This document shows positions 1 to 5,615 of a stretch of 12,520 nucleotides of DNA, piece after piece. The notes beneath the pieces are model-generated. The model was given only the letters and a program-made list of their open reading frames with translations. It made no database searches and had not been told where the DNA came from. The position numbers and the translations under genes are program-made. Positions within the stretch are counted from its first letter, which is position 1, and the number at the start of each line of letters is the position of its first letter. The DNA comes from a candidate division TA06 bacterium DG_78. GTDB lineage: Bacteria > Hydrothermota > Tepidihabitantia > SM23-42. The stretch lies in the NCBI GenBank assembly GCA_001303225.1, contig LJNI01000059.1:1-12520 (forward strand), read 5' to 3'.

Positions 1-65
1 ACAAAATCTAAACCCGAACAGGCAATTATAAAAATCATTGAGAACGTAAATACTAATTTGAACAT
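1..65 (-). CDS. N-terminus of a small predicted lipoprotein (cut by window edge)
   Basis: Only the first 21 codons are inside the window. They read MFKLVFTFSMIFIIACSGLD: a short n-region with one Lys, a hydrophobic core and a lipobox I-I-A-C with the lipidation Cys at residue 16. That is a type II signal peptide, so the product should be an exported lipoprotein; its function cannot be told. The ATG is supported by a full AGGAGG at 71-76, five bases upstream. The gene lies on the same strand as the next three genes and starts about 30 bp after attC-like site A, as a further cassette would. Confidence is good for the start and signal, nil for function. Confidence 0.7.
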   Translation of the reverse strand, partial: MFKLVFTFSMIFIIACSGLDF

Positions 66-94
66 ATGAACCTCCTGAAAATTTTATTTATGTC

Positions 95-177
95 ACCTAA
101 CGGTTTGCGGATAAAAGAAGTTCGTCGATAGGCGCATTTGGGCAAAGCCTTTTACACCGTGCTATGTGTCGTTGCGA
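95..177 (-). repeat. attC-like palindromic site A
   Basis: The low-coordinate end is ACCTAAC (95-101), which reads GTTAGGT in the direction of the genes and fits the integron core GTTRRRY. The hairpin is imperfect: AAAAG 113-117 pairs with CTTTT 149-153 and CGG 108-110 with CCG 157-159, with unequal bulges. The far end is degenerate (GCTATGT 161-167 or GTTGCGA 171-177). Positions 107-131 match 804-828 of site B at 24 of 25 bases. It lies just downstream of the flavoprotein gene (stop at 192) and just upstream of the lipoprotein gene. It could instead be a non-recombining intergenic palindrome family. Confidence 0.5.
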
Positions 178-191
178 GATATAGACTATAT

Positions 192-686
192 TCAATAATA
201 TGCCCATTTTTCTCTATAAGCTTTTTTATTTTCAATATCTAAATACTCTAAATAGACATCATCATCTATTGCAGTCCCATCAACACATATAAAATTAGGC
301 TTGATTCTTACGATAACCATTCCTGGTTTTTGCTCCCATCTTTTTATTGCTTCTGGAAACTTGTTTCTAATTATATCAGTATATTTCTTATTTTTTTGAG
401 AAAAAAGATCCCCTAATATCTTCGCGGTTCCTTCTATTTGAACTTTATCTTTACATAATGCAACTTTTGGATTATTCTTTATTTGTTCACATTTTCGAGA
501 ATGACCCCAGGTAAAGAAATAGATGTCTAATCCATTATTAGCTATTAGTACATTTCTTGCAATTACCTTATTTTTAAATGATGTTGCCAGCACCATTATT
601 GCATTATCTTTAGTTTCAAGAAAATTAATGAATTTTTCTTTTGTTTTTTCGAAATTTATTTCTTTCTTACTATTTTCTATTTTCAT
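192..686 (-). CDS. PNPOx-like flavin-binding split-barrel protein
   Basis: This 164-residue protein is of the pyridoxamine 5'-phosphate oxidase-like superfamily, small split-barrel proteins that usually bind FMN or F420. The fold is suggested by the strand VIARNVLI (41-48), the block FFTWGHSRKCEQIKNNPKVAL (57-77, matching the family pattern of S-x-K followed by N-P-x-V-A) and VQIEGTAKI (82-90). A helix with PEAIKRW and the strand GMVIVRIKPNFI (122-133) close the barrel. The substrate is unknown; many relatives are general stress proteins or uncharacterised. The ATG has AAAGGAG at 697-703, ten bases upstream. The gene sits alone between attC-like sites A and B, as a one-gene cassette would. 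Family confident, specific role not. Confidence 0.8.
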   Translation of the reverse strand: MKIENSKKEINFEKTKEKFINFLETKDNAIMVLATSFKNKVIARNVLIANNGLDIYFFTWGHSRKCEQIKNNPKVALCKDKVQIEGTAKILGDLFSQKNKKYTDIIRNKFPEAIKRWEQKPGMVIVRIKPNFICVDGTAIDDDVYLEYLDIENKKAYREKWAYY

Positions 687-727
687 ATTTAAGATACTCC
701 TTTATTTCCAATATCATGGGTAATTGT

Positions 728-756
728 ATTATCATATCTTATTTATTCTTAATTAA
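728..756 (-). promoter_or_regulatory. weak candidate promoter of the PNPOx-like gene
   Basis: Read on the minus strand, TTAATT (751-756) and GATAAT (728-733, preceded by TAT) are 17 bases apart, about 40 bases before the start codon. The -35 box is poor and the whole region is AT-rich, so a chance match is possible. If real, this cassette carries its own promoter. Confidence 0.3.
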
Positions 757-791
757 TAATATAACCAATTTTAAAATTACCTCGCAATGGC

Positions 792-873
792 ACATAACGG
801 ATAGCGGATAAAAGAAGTTCGGCGATAGCCAATTTGGGCGAAGCGTAGCGAAGCCTTTTATCCGCTGTTAGAC
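792..873 (-). repeat. attC-like palindromic site B
   Basis: This is the best of the three sites. In the direction of the genes it starts GTCTAAC (873-867, fits RYYYAAC) and ends GTTATGT (798-792, one mismatch to GTTRRRY), 82 bp in all, within the known attC length range. A perfect 12-bp stem (AGCGGATAAAAG 803-814 with CTTTTATCCGCT 855-866) is joined to an outer TAAC/GTTA stem (795-798 with 867-870). Four bases (799-802) bulge out on one arm only. One-sided extrahelical bases give attC hairpins their polarity. The loop contains a further GC-rich repeat (GCGAAGC twice). It begins 18 bp after the stop of the HEPN-like gene. Confidence 0.6.
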
Positions 874-891
874 GACGGCGAAACATCATTC

Positions 892-1410
892 CTACCATGG
901 TTTATTAGCTTCAGCTGAAACTTTTGGATAAAGGTCATAAATAGCCTTTATTATCGGTTTTAACTCATATCTATCTCCTCTAAAAGTAAGTGTCCAACTT
1001 GTAGGATCAAAGTTACGAAGGAAATCTTCTGGATCTATTCCAGCTATCATATCAGATGGGCCTATATTTGAATCAGCAAATCCATGTCTTTTTGAAGAAG
1101 TTGCCCATTTTTCTAGCCTTTCATCAAAGTGTTCGAAATGATTCCTAAAGTTCCTAGGTCTTATAGGAGAATCATCTTTAATACTTAAACCTTTTCTTAA
1201 TTCTTCTCCTCTTTTTTGATACATAGATTTCGGTGGCCAAAAAATTTTGGAGATATTACCCACAGCTACTAAGAAGTTTTGTATTGCATACCATACTAGA
1301 TCTAAATTATCATTTGCTAATCCTGATTTTATTTGCTCCATAGCAATGATTGCAAAGTTAGATTGTCGTTCAATCTCCCTTTGAAATATTCTTAAAACCA
1401 TTTTCTCCAT
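892..1410 (-). CDS. HEPN-like hypothetical protein
   Basis: The 172-residue protein is largely helical by eye, with amphipathic N-terminal helices (2-57). The centre reads RNFRNHFEHFDERLEKW (86-102). It contains two overlapping copies of the HEPN ribonuclease motif R-N-x3-H: R86...H91 and R89...H94. HEPN domains are all-helical metal-independent RNases common in toxin-antitoxin, abortive infection and CRISPR systems. The C-terminal third (from about 120) is less clear, with a small beta element (TSWTLTFRGDRYELK). The start is set by AAGGAGGAG at 1417-1425, six bases upstream. No partner antitoxin or nucleotidyltransferase gene adjoins it; both neighbours are unrelated. I do not recognise a named family, and the HEPN assignment rests on motif and helicity only. 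Confidence 0.6.
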   Translation of the reverse strand: MEKMVLRIFQREIERQSNFAIIAMEQIKSGLANDNLDLVWYAIQNFLVAVGNISKIFWPPKSMYQKRGEELRKGLSIKDDSPIRPRNFRNHFEHFDERLEKWATSSKRHGFADSNIGPSDMIAGIDPEDFLRNFDPTSWTLTFRGDRYELKPIIKAIYDLYPKVSAEANKPW

Positions 1411-1437
1411 TTATAACTCCTCCTTGTTCTTGCTGTC

Positions 1438-1528
1438 GCCTAATGGACGGGCATATACGACGTTGTGCGACCGAAGGGAGCAATATCCCGAAGGGCAAGG
1501 GCGTTAGCCCGTAGCACTTATGCTGTGT
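1438..1528 (-). repeat. attC-like palindromic site C (divergent)
   Basis: The gene-proximal end GCTGTGT (1522-1528) resembles the matching end of site A, and the other end GCCTAAT (1438-1444) reads ATTAGGC in gene direction, one base from GTTRRRY. ACGGGC 1447-1452 can pair with GCCCGT 1507-1512, and GGGC-GTTA-GCCC (1499-1510) is a competing small hairpin. The interior is GC-rich and unlike sites A and B. Position supports it: it fills the gap between the nuclease remnant (stop 1569) and the HEPN-like gene (start 1410). Weakest of the three. Confidence 0.35.
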
Positions 1529-1568
1529 CATATACTGTTTTAGCTGATGTAAACTCAACTCCTTTAAT

Positions 1569-1895
1569 TCATAAAATGTCATAATCATCCTCTTTGGCGT
1601 CTTCTAAAATTTTTAGAAATTCATCAAATTCTCTTCTTTTTTTGTTAACGATATCTTCCAACAAATCAATTTGTAAATCCTTTAGACCTTTTGGCATGTT
1701 AGGATCTAAGTCATACCCTATTAGAAACACATCAATATCCTTTATACTAGGATTATGGTTTTCAATAATGCCTTTATAACCTAAGACCTGACCAATGTGT
1801 TCAGCATTCAATTTTACAAATGGTCTTTTGAGCTCTACTAAAACTATATGGTTAATGTCCTGTAAGAACATTTTAACAATTAAATCGAGACAAAC
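1569..1895 (-). pseudogene. 3' remnant of a PD-(D/E)xK nuclease-like gene, cut by the transposon
   Basis: The surviving reading frame ends at 1569 and continues open, with no credible start, into the transposon end; an ATG at 1869-1871 lies inside the domain. The product reads DLIVKMFLQDINHIVLVELKRP: an Asp followed by a strand, then E-L-K on a hydrophobic strand. This is the D...ExK active-site pattern of PD-(D/E)xK nucleases. GQVLGYKG and DVFLIGYDLDPN follow, resembling C-terminal nuclease-like domains of large defence or restriction-type proteins (Shedu/DUF4263-like, tentatively). The break falls a few residues before the catalytic Asp. No N-terminal part remains beyond the transposon. A basic, acidic-tailed helix ends the protein. 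It is unlikely to be functional. Remnant status is well supported, family moderately. Confidence 0.65.
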
Positions 1896-1921
1896 CAGAC
1901 AGGGTTTAACTTTTAACTTTT
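1896..1921. repeat. left 26-bp inverted repeat of the RAYT element
   Basis: Starts CAGACAGGGTTTAAC and ends in TTTTAACTTTT. It is the exact reverse complement of 2790-2815 and includes the transposase stop codon (1913-1915). Confidence 0.85.
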
Positions 1922-2764
1922 GTTTAAAACCTTACTCACCGCTGGAACAGACATATCAAATGCGCGTGCGATCTCCGATTTTGTAAACTTATGTTCAATG
2001 CCCAACACCGTAATCACTTTATGTCTCATCAAACGTTCCTGCTTGCCTTTTGGTCGCAATAATAAATCCATGTCTAATCCAAAAATTTTATTGACTACCT
2101 CTTCAAGAGTCGGTTTAGTTGTTTCATTATCCAATTCAAAATCATGTTCATTAACAACTTCCTTAATAAAATCGTCATCGCCGATGATCCTCTGCTTCAC
2201 CCCCTTCCAATCAATCGGTCCATCATCACGGGCTAAAACAAAATTCTTATAATGCTGATAAGCCTCTTCACCATCACCAAATTGGCTCAGAATTATAGCT
2301 GGTTTTAAGAATTCATTCTTTTCTAAACCAATGTAAATCCGATAACTTGTCCAAACATACTCTGCTGGATCTTTAACCAACCCGGCTTCAACCGCCTGCC
2401 GATGAATATAACGAGATAACCACAAACCATAATTATTTGGCTGCACGATCCGATTGTTAAACCGCTCGCCAAAAACATGACCAACCCGCTTTGTCGTGCG
2501 ATTGTAAAAACGGGCATAATCCCCATGCAAATTCATAACAAAGTCCGAGACAGTATCATTTACATCATGAATAAATAAATGAACATGCCACTTCATTAAT
2601 GCATAGGCAATCACCTTAATCCCAAAAAACTCCGCATACTTTCGTAATAATTTCACATAACGAGTATAATGGAAATCCCTCTTGAATATCGGATGCCGAT
2701 CATTACCCCATGCATAAATGTGATGATATAACTTTGCACCTGACACTCGGGGCTTAAAAACCAT
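1913..2764 (-). CDS. REP-associated tyrosine (Y1/HUH) transposase
   Basis: This 283-residue IS200-like (Y1_Tnp) transposase nicks and joins single-stranded DNA through a 5'-phosphotyrosine. Seen in the sequence: YHHIYAWGNDRHPIF (13-27), the family's N-terminal strand; the HUH motif H60-V-H62 in MKWHVHLFIHD; and the nucleophile region LSRYIHRQAVEAGLV (116-130), with Y119 as catalytic Tyr in the usual Y-I-H-x-x-x-x-x-A-G-L-V setting. A C-terminal extension (about 216-283) ends in a helix-turn-helix, FTKSEIARAFDMSVPAVSKVL, of the DnaA-C/Trp-repressor-like kind seen in RAYTs. Catalytic residues are intact and the frame is uninterrupted, so the protein could be active. The RBS is AGGAG at 2774-2778, nine bases before ATG. 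No promoter stands out. Confidence 0.9.
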   Translation of the reverse strand: MVFKPRVSGAKLYHHIYAWGNDRHPIFKRDFHYTRYVKLLRKYAEFFGIKVIAYALMKWHVHLFIHDVNDTVSDFVMNLHGDYARFYNRTTKRVGHVFGERFNNRIVQPNNYGLWLSRYIHRQAVEAGLVKDPAEYVWTSYRIYIGLEKNEFLKPAIILSQFGDGEEAYQHYKNFVLARDDGPIDWKGVKQRIIGDDDFIKEVVNEHDFELDNETTKPTLEEVVNKIFGLDMDLLLRPKGKQERLMRHKVITVLGIEHKFTKSEIARAFDMSVPAVSKVLNKS

Positions 2765-2789
2765 ATAGAAATTCTCCTAAATTCAAGAT

Positions 2790-2815
2790 AAAAGTTAAAA
2801 GTTAAACCCTGTCTG
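2790..2815. repeat. right 26-bp inverted repeat of the RAYT element
   Basis: Exact reverse complement of 1896-1921. It lies just upstream of the transposase RBS and continues into GACCT. The part 2798-2819 recurs at 3318-3339 in the same orientation. Confidence 0.85.
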
Positions 2816-2858
2816 ACCTGTCGACCCTTTGATCTTCTAAATCGGGTCACTCAATACG

Positions 2859-3299
2859 CTACTTAACCGCTATTCCATCGGAGATCTCTTCTCCTGACAA
2901 GCTTCCTGCCTTGGCTTGAATCACAATGTAATAAATATCTTCGGAAGAGTTATTTCGCCATGTTCGAATGCCATCAGGAGCAACCCGAATCACTGTTCCT
3001 TCACCTACATCGATGACTTCATCATCAATTTGGAACTGCCCTCTCCCCTTAATAAAGATATAAAGCTCTTCATGCTCTTGATGCTTATGATAAAAAGGCA
3101 TGGAAGCTCCCGGTGGGAACTTATTTAGTGAAACTTCCATCCCTGTAAGTTTTAGCTCCCTCTTCAAGAACAACTTACCAGGAAATGAATTAGGAAGGTT
3201 CGGATGTTTGAAAGCATATCGGTCTAATTCGGACCAATTTCCCACATGGAACACAGTGAAGTTTCGACCTTCCACTTTGTCCAACTTTTCCCCAGCCAT
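2859..3299 (-). CDS. cupin-domain protein
   Basis: The product is a 146-residue single-domain cupin (cupin_2-like beta barrel). Cupin motif 1 is G64-x5-HKHQEHEE, with H71, H73 and E77 or E78 as likely metal ligands and G85 closing the motif. Motif 2, GTVIRVAPDGIRTWRNN (101-117), keeps P108-x-G110, but Thr113 stands where the fourth ligand His normally is, so metal binding may be three-coordinate or altered. It could be an isomerase-type enzyme, a small-ligand sensor or a dioxygenase relative; substrate unknown. ATG has AAGGAG in GAAAGGAG (3308-3315), nine bases upstream. Its leader carries a transposon-end repeat (3318-3339) and its promoter lies beyond that. The gap of under 50 bp to the transposon on its 3' side holds no other gene. 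Confidence 0.85.
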   Translation of the reverse strand: MAGEKLDKVEGRNFTVFHVGNWSELDRYAFKHPNLPNSFPGKLFLKRELKLTGMEVSLNKFPPGASMPFYHKHQEHEELYIFIKGRGQFQIDDEVIDVGEGTVIRVAPDGIRTWRNNSSEDIYYIVIQAKAGSLSGEEISDGIAVK

Positions 3300-3317
3300 A
3301 GTTTATTCTCCTTTCTT

Positions 3318-3339
3318 AAAGTTAAACCCTGTCTGACCT
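3318..3339. repeat. solitary copy of the RAYT end repeat (REP-like)
   Basis: Identical over 22 bases to 2798-2819 (AAAGTTAAACCCTGTCTGAC plus CT), same orientation, with no transposase attached. It sits between the promoter and the RBS of the cupin gene, so it would be transcribed in the 5' leader. Copies of a transposase's end sequence scattered nearby are the hallmark of REP/RAYT systems. Confidence 0.75.
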
Positions 3340-3381
3340 ATCCTATCTGACTCAATCTGCATAATCTGAATCATCTTGTAT

Positions 3382-3409
3382 ATTATAACTTATCTTTTCC
3401 CATTGACAA
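3382..3409 (-). promoter_or_regulatory. promoter of the cupin gene
   Basis: On the minus strand, TTGTCA (3404-3409) and TATAAT (3382-3387) are separated by 16 bases. Transcription would start near 3375, giving a leader of about 75 nt that contains three spaced CAGAT words (3345-3368) and the REP-like repeat. Confidence 0.6.
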
Positions 3410-3441
3410 TAAGACATTAAGGATGGTCTTTCAGTCGCTGA

Positions 3442-4515
3442 TCACTTGTAGATTTTTGGTTCTTCTTCAGCGTTTAAGACCCTCAATACACCTCGTGCCA
3501 ATGCCTCCATCTCACCCTCACCAGGATACACATAACATTTTTTACACAAGAACCCAATCCATGCCTTTAACCCATCGACAAATCTCTGAGAATGGGCAAT
3601 GCCTCCAGTAATAATAATCGCATCGATTTCACCTTTGAGTACTACCGCATAGGCACCAACTTCTTTTGCAATCTGATAGATCATTGCATTATAGACAGAT
3701 TCTGCTTCTCTATCGCCCTGATTAATACGTCTCTCAACTTCTCGAATATCATCAGTGCCCAGATAAGATAAGAGCCCTCCTTCCCTCAGTAACTTTTTCT
3801 TGATTTCGTTCAATTGATATTTACCGCTAAAGCAGAGTTCAACCAAGGGCATGGTTGGCAAAGAACCTGTTCTCTGCGTTGAGAATGGGCCATCTTCATT
3901 TGCATTTGATGAATCAACTTGTTTTCCTTTTGAGTGTGCCGCAACCGTGATGCCAGTTCCTAAATGAATAATGATAAAGTTACACTTACCATACGATTTT
4001 TTTATTTTTTTTGCGGTCTTTTTTGCAACCATGCGGACATTCAATGCGTGACTCAATGCTTTTCTCTTTATCTCTTCCAAACCTGAATATCTTGAGAGCT
4101 CCCAGAATTCATCCACTGATACTGGGTCGACAAAATATGCTCTAAGATTCAAGGAATCTGCAATCTCTTTCGCAATCATTACACCCAAGAGTGATGGATG
4201 CTCGGATTGATAATCACCAGATTTTATGTCACTGATGAGTTTCTCATTTACTACATAGGTACCACTCGTTAAAGACTTAAAAGGTCCTCCCCGACCAACG
4301 ACTGCATTCAAAGATTTCAAATCAATTTTTTTCTTGTCCAAGAGTTTCATTATTTTATCTTTTCGGAATTTATACTGGTCAATGATTTTAGGAAATTTCA
4401 AAAGCTCATCTGGAGTATGTCTTGTAGTTTCTTCAAAAATCGATTTTTCTCCCCTGAACAAGGCAACCCGGGTCGAACCTGCTCCAGGATTAATCACCAG
4501 AACCATGTGTACCAT
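3442..4515 (-). CDS. buk: butyrate kinase (acetokinase family)
   Basis: The enzyme is cytoplasmic and interconverts butyryl-phosphate + ADP and butyrate + ATP; relatives also accept branched-chain acids. At 357 residues it is the normal length for the family. Seen: INPGAGSTR (8-16, phosphate/Asn loop), VGRGG (73-77), HLGTGITVAAH (184-194, ATP-binding), GPFSTQRTGSLP (209-220, which is GPFSPERSGGLP-like in butyrate kinases), IITGGIAHS (about 299-307) and YPGEGEMEALA (about 335-345), the butyrate-kinase-type ending. Acetate kinases differ in these blocks. AGGAGG at 4520-4525 lies four bases before the chosen ATG; a second ATG three codons on is thirteen away. No phosphotransbutyrylase (ptb) gene adjoins it, which is unusual, so substrate specificity is uncertain. 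Confidence 0.92.
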   Translation of the reverse strand: MVHMVLVINPGAGSTRVALFRGEKSIFEETTRHTPDELLKFPKIIDQYKFRKDKIMKLLDKKKIDLKSLNAVVGRGGPFKSLTSGTYVVNEKLISDIKSGDYQSEHPSLLGVMIAKEIADSLNLRAYFVDPVSVDEFWELSRYSGLEEIKRKALSHALNVRMVAKKTAKKIKKSYGKCNFIIIHLGTGITVAAHSKGKQVDSSNANEDGPFSTQRTGSLPTMPLVELCFSGKYQLNEIKKKLLREGGLLSYLGTDDIREVERRINQGDREAESVYNAMIYQIAKEVGAYAVVLKGEIDAIIITGGIAHSQRFVDGLKAWIGFLCKKCYVYPGEGEMEALARGVLRVLNAEEEPKIYK

Positions 4516-4531
4516 CGAACCTCCTGATATT

Positions 4532-4560
4532 ACTATACCATAAATAATTGATCAAGTCAA
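4532..4560 (-). promoter_or_regulatory. sigma70-type promoter of buk
   Basis: TTGACT (4555-4560) and TATAGT (4532-4537) are exactly 17 bases apart on the minus strand. The predicted +1 (about 4525) falls at or next to the AGGAGG, so the leader would be only some 10-14 nt. A TTGATCAA palindrome (4548-4555) touches the -35 box, and an inverted pair ATTGAT/ATCAAT (4578-4583, 4592-4597) lies upstream; either could be an operator. The rest of the gap to 4621 shows nothing else. Confidence 0.75.
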
Positions 4561-4621
4561 TTAATTTTAATAAAAATATTGATGAAAAGTTATCAATTAA
4601 TGGATTACGTTTAAAGTAAAA

Positions 4622-5596
4622 CTAGTGAATAATTTTTGTGATACTTTCTTTCCTGATTTCAAAGTGTCCTATATTAGATTTTAACCTAAATAACGTGTTT
4701 TCAATCTTGCCGATAATGCGCATCGTTGGAGTAACAACCATGTCTTCGATACTGTCACCCTCAAAATCTAATGACAAAATATCTAATAGAGGTACTTGAA
4801 GGGTACCATATTTTGTATCTATTACTATAGTATCTGGGTGTATGATTTCTCCTGTGAGACGATCATCATTATTAAAAAAAATCGTAAATAAAGGTCTCAT
4901 TTTATCTGCAGCAGTTAGCCAGTGTTGTTTTATCTCTTTAGACGTACGTGCGATGTCTGAAATTCGTATCTCATCAATCAATCCTGGAAAGTAGTAGGTA
5001 TATGTATTACATGTTCGGCTAATGATTAAATTGAAATTATTGCCTGCTATCGTTTCAGTACTCGCATCAAAAACATCTGTTTCTTCACCATCCATATAAT
5101 ACCTTACTTTTGAACCATCAAAACTTATGGCCACATACACCCACTTATTGAGGGGGATTATTGTCTTTGAAAACGTCCAGTCAGTTACACTTAAATAGCA
5201 CTTGAGTTTCCCATCTCGTTCTATTTCCCACAAGTATCCATTTTCGCTCAGGTAATTATTTGCCTTAGAAATAATTGCAAATCGCCGATGTGATACTGCG
5301 TTAATTTTAATCCATGCCTCGAGTGTAAGTTTTTTACGAGGCACAAGCTGATAAGACCCAGTCACTTCAATAAAATCATCGACACCATCAAATGATAGAC
5401 AACCACCGAAGATACCATTATTATTCCATTTTGCACCAAAAATTTGGCCATGATTTTTATTACCACTCATGTCATAGAGGATATTCCCTTGACCTTCGTT
5501 AAAGTGCCATAGTGCTAATGTATGTTTATCAACCTCAAATTCAGCCCAGCTAAATGATGTTGAGAAAAGAAGTAAAAGTATGGGTAGATACTTCAT
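4622..5596 (-). CDS. secreted LamG-domain protein with C-terminal Sm-like beta repeats
   Basis: The 324-residue exported protein begins with a clear type I signal peptide, MKYLPILLLLFSTSFSWA, cleaved after S-W-A (residue 18). Residues about 24-225 form a concanavalin A-like LamG_3 domain: LWHFNEGQGNILYDMSGNKNHG, LSFDGVDDFIEV, TLEAWIKI, WVYVAISFDGSKVRYYMDG and the terminal LIDEIRISDIARTSKEI. Such domains usually bind glycans or proteins. The last 90 residues hold two similar beta units, DRLTGEI...VPLLDILSL and MRIIGKIENT...IRKESITKI, of a kind often appended to secreted proteins in environmental lineages. GGAGGAG at 5602-5608, six bases before this ATG, decides the start over an upstream TTG at 5614 that would spoil the signal peptide. 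Ligand unknown. Confidence 0.85.
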   Translation of the reverse strand: MKYLPILLLLFSTSFSWAEFEVDKHTLALWHFNEGQGNILYDMSGNKNHGQIFGAKWNNNGIFGGCLSFDGVDDFIEVTGSYQLVPRKKLTLEAWIKINAVSHRRFAIISKANNYLSENGYLWEIERDGKLKCYLSVTDWTFSKTIIPLNKWVYVAISFDGSKVRYYMDGEETDVFDASTETIAGNNFNLIISRTCNTYTYYFPGLIDEIRISDIARTSKEIKQHWLTAADKMRPLFTIFFNNDDRLTGEIIHPDTIVIDTKYGTLQVPLLDILSLDFEGDSIEDMVVTPTMRIIGKIENTLFRLKSNIGHFEIRKESITKIIH

Positions 5597-5615
5597 CTTT
5601 ATCTCCTCCACCAAA

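Larger units (their letters stand above)
1896..2815 (-). mobile_element. RAYT-type IS200-like element bounded by 26-bp inverted repeats
   Basis: A single Y1/HUH transposase gene is enclosed by perfect 26-bp inverted repeats (1896-1921 and 2790-2815). Similarity continues weakly outward (TGTC..CGA at about 1885-1892 and TGTCGA at 2819-2824), so the true ends may lie a few bases further out. The transposase stop codon lies inside the left repeat. Classic IS200/IS605 elements lack terminal inverted repeats, whereas REP-associated transposases are flanked by inversely oriented REP copies; the layout fits the latter. No target duplication is seen, as expected for HUH single-strand transposition. 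The insertion truncates the nuclease-like gene to its left. Confidence 0.75.

Noticed and set aside
1370-1588. Minus-strand open frame of 72 codons
   Set aside because: It runs across attC-like site C and overlaps the start of the HEPN-like gene and the end of the nuclease remnant; its product has no coding character.
2823-2848. GACCC...GGGTC inverted repeat as terminator of the cupin gene or as transposon hairpin
   Set aside because: Only 5 bp of stem with a 16-base loop, and no T-tract; too weak to call.
2816-2858. Surviving 5' part of the nuclease-like gene on the far side of the transposon
   Set aside because: Only about 40 bp separate the element from the cupin gene, and no frame there continues the nuclease fragment.
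3331-3368. CRISPR-like array
   Set aside because: Repeated words are only five bases long with spacings of 9-14; no CRISPR repeats, spacers or cas genes occur in the window.
5597-5614. TTG at 5614 as the start of the LamG protein
   Set aside because: It would add acidic residues before the signal peptide and place the strong GGAGGAG inside the coding region; ATG 5594-5596 fits better.
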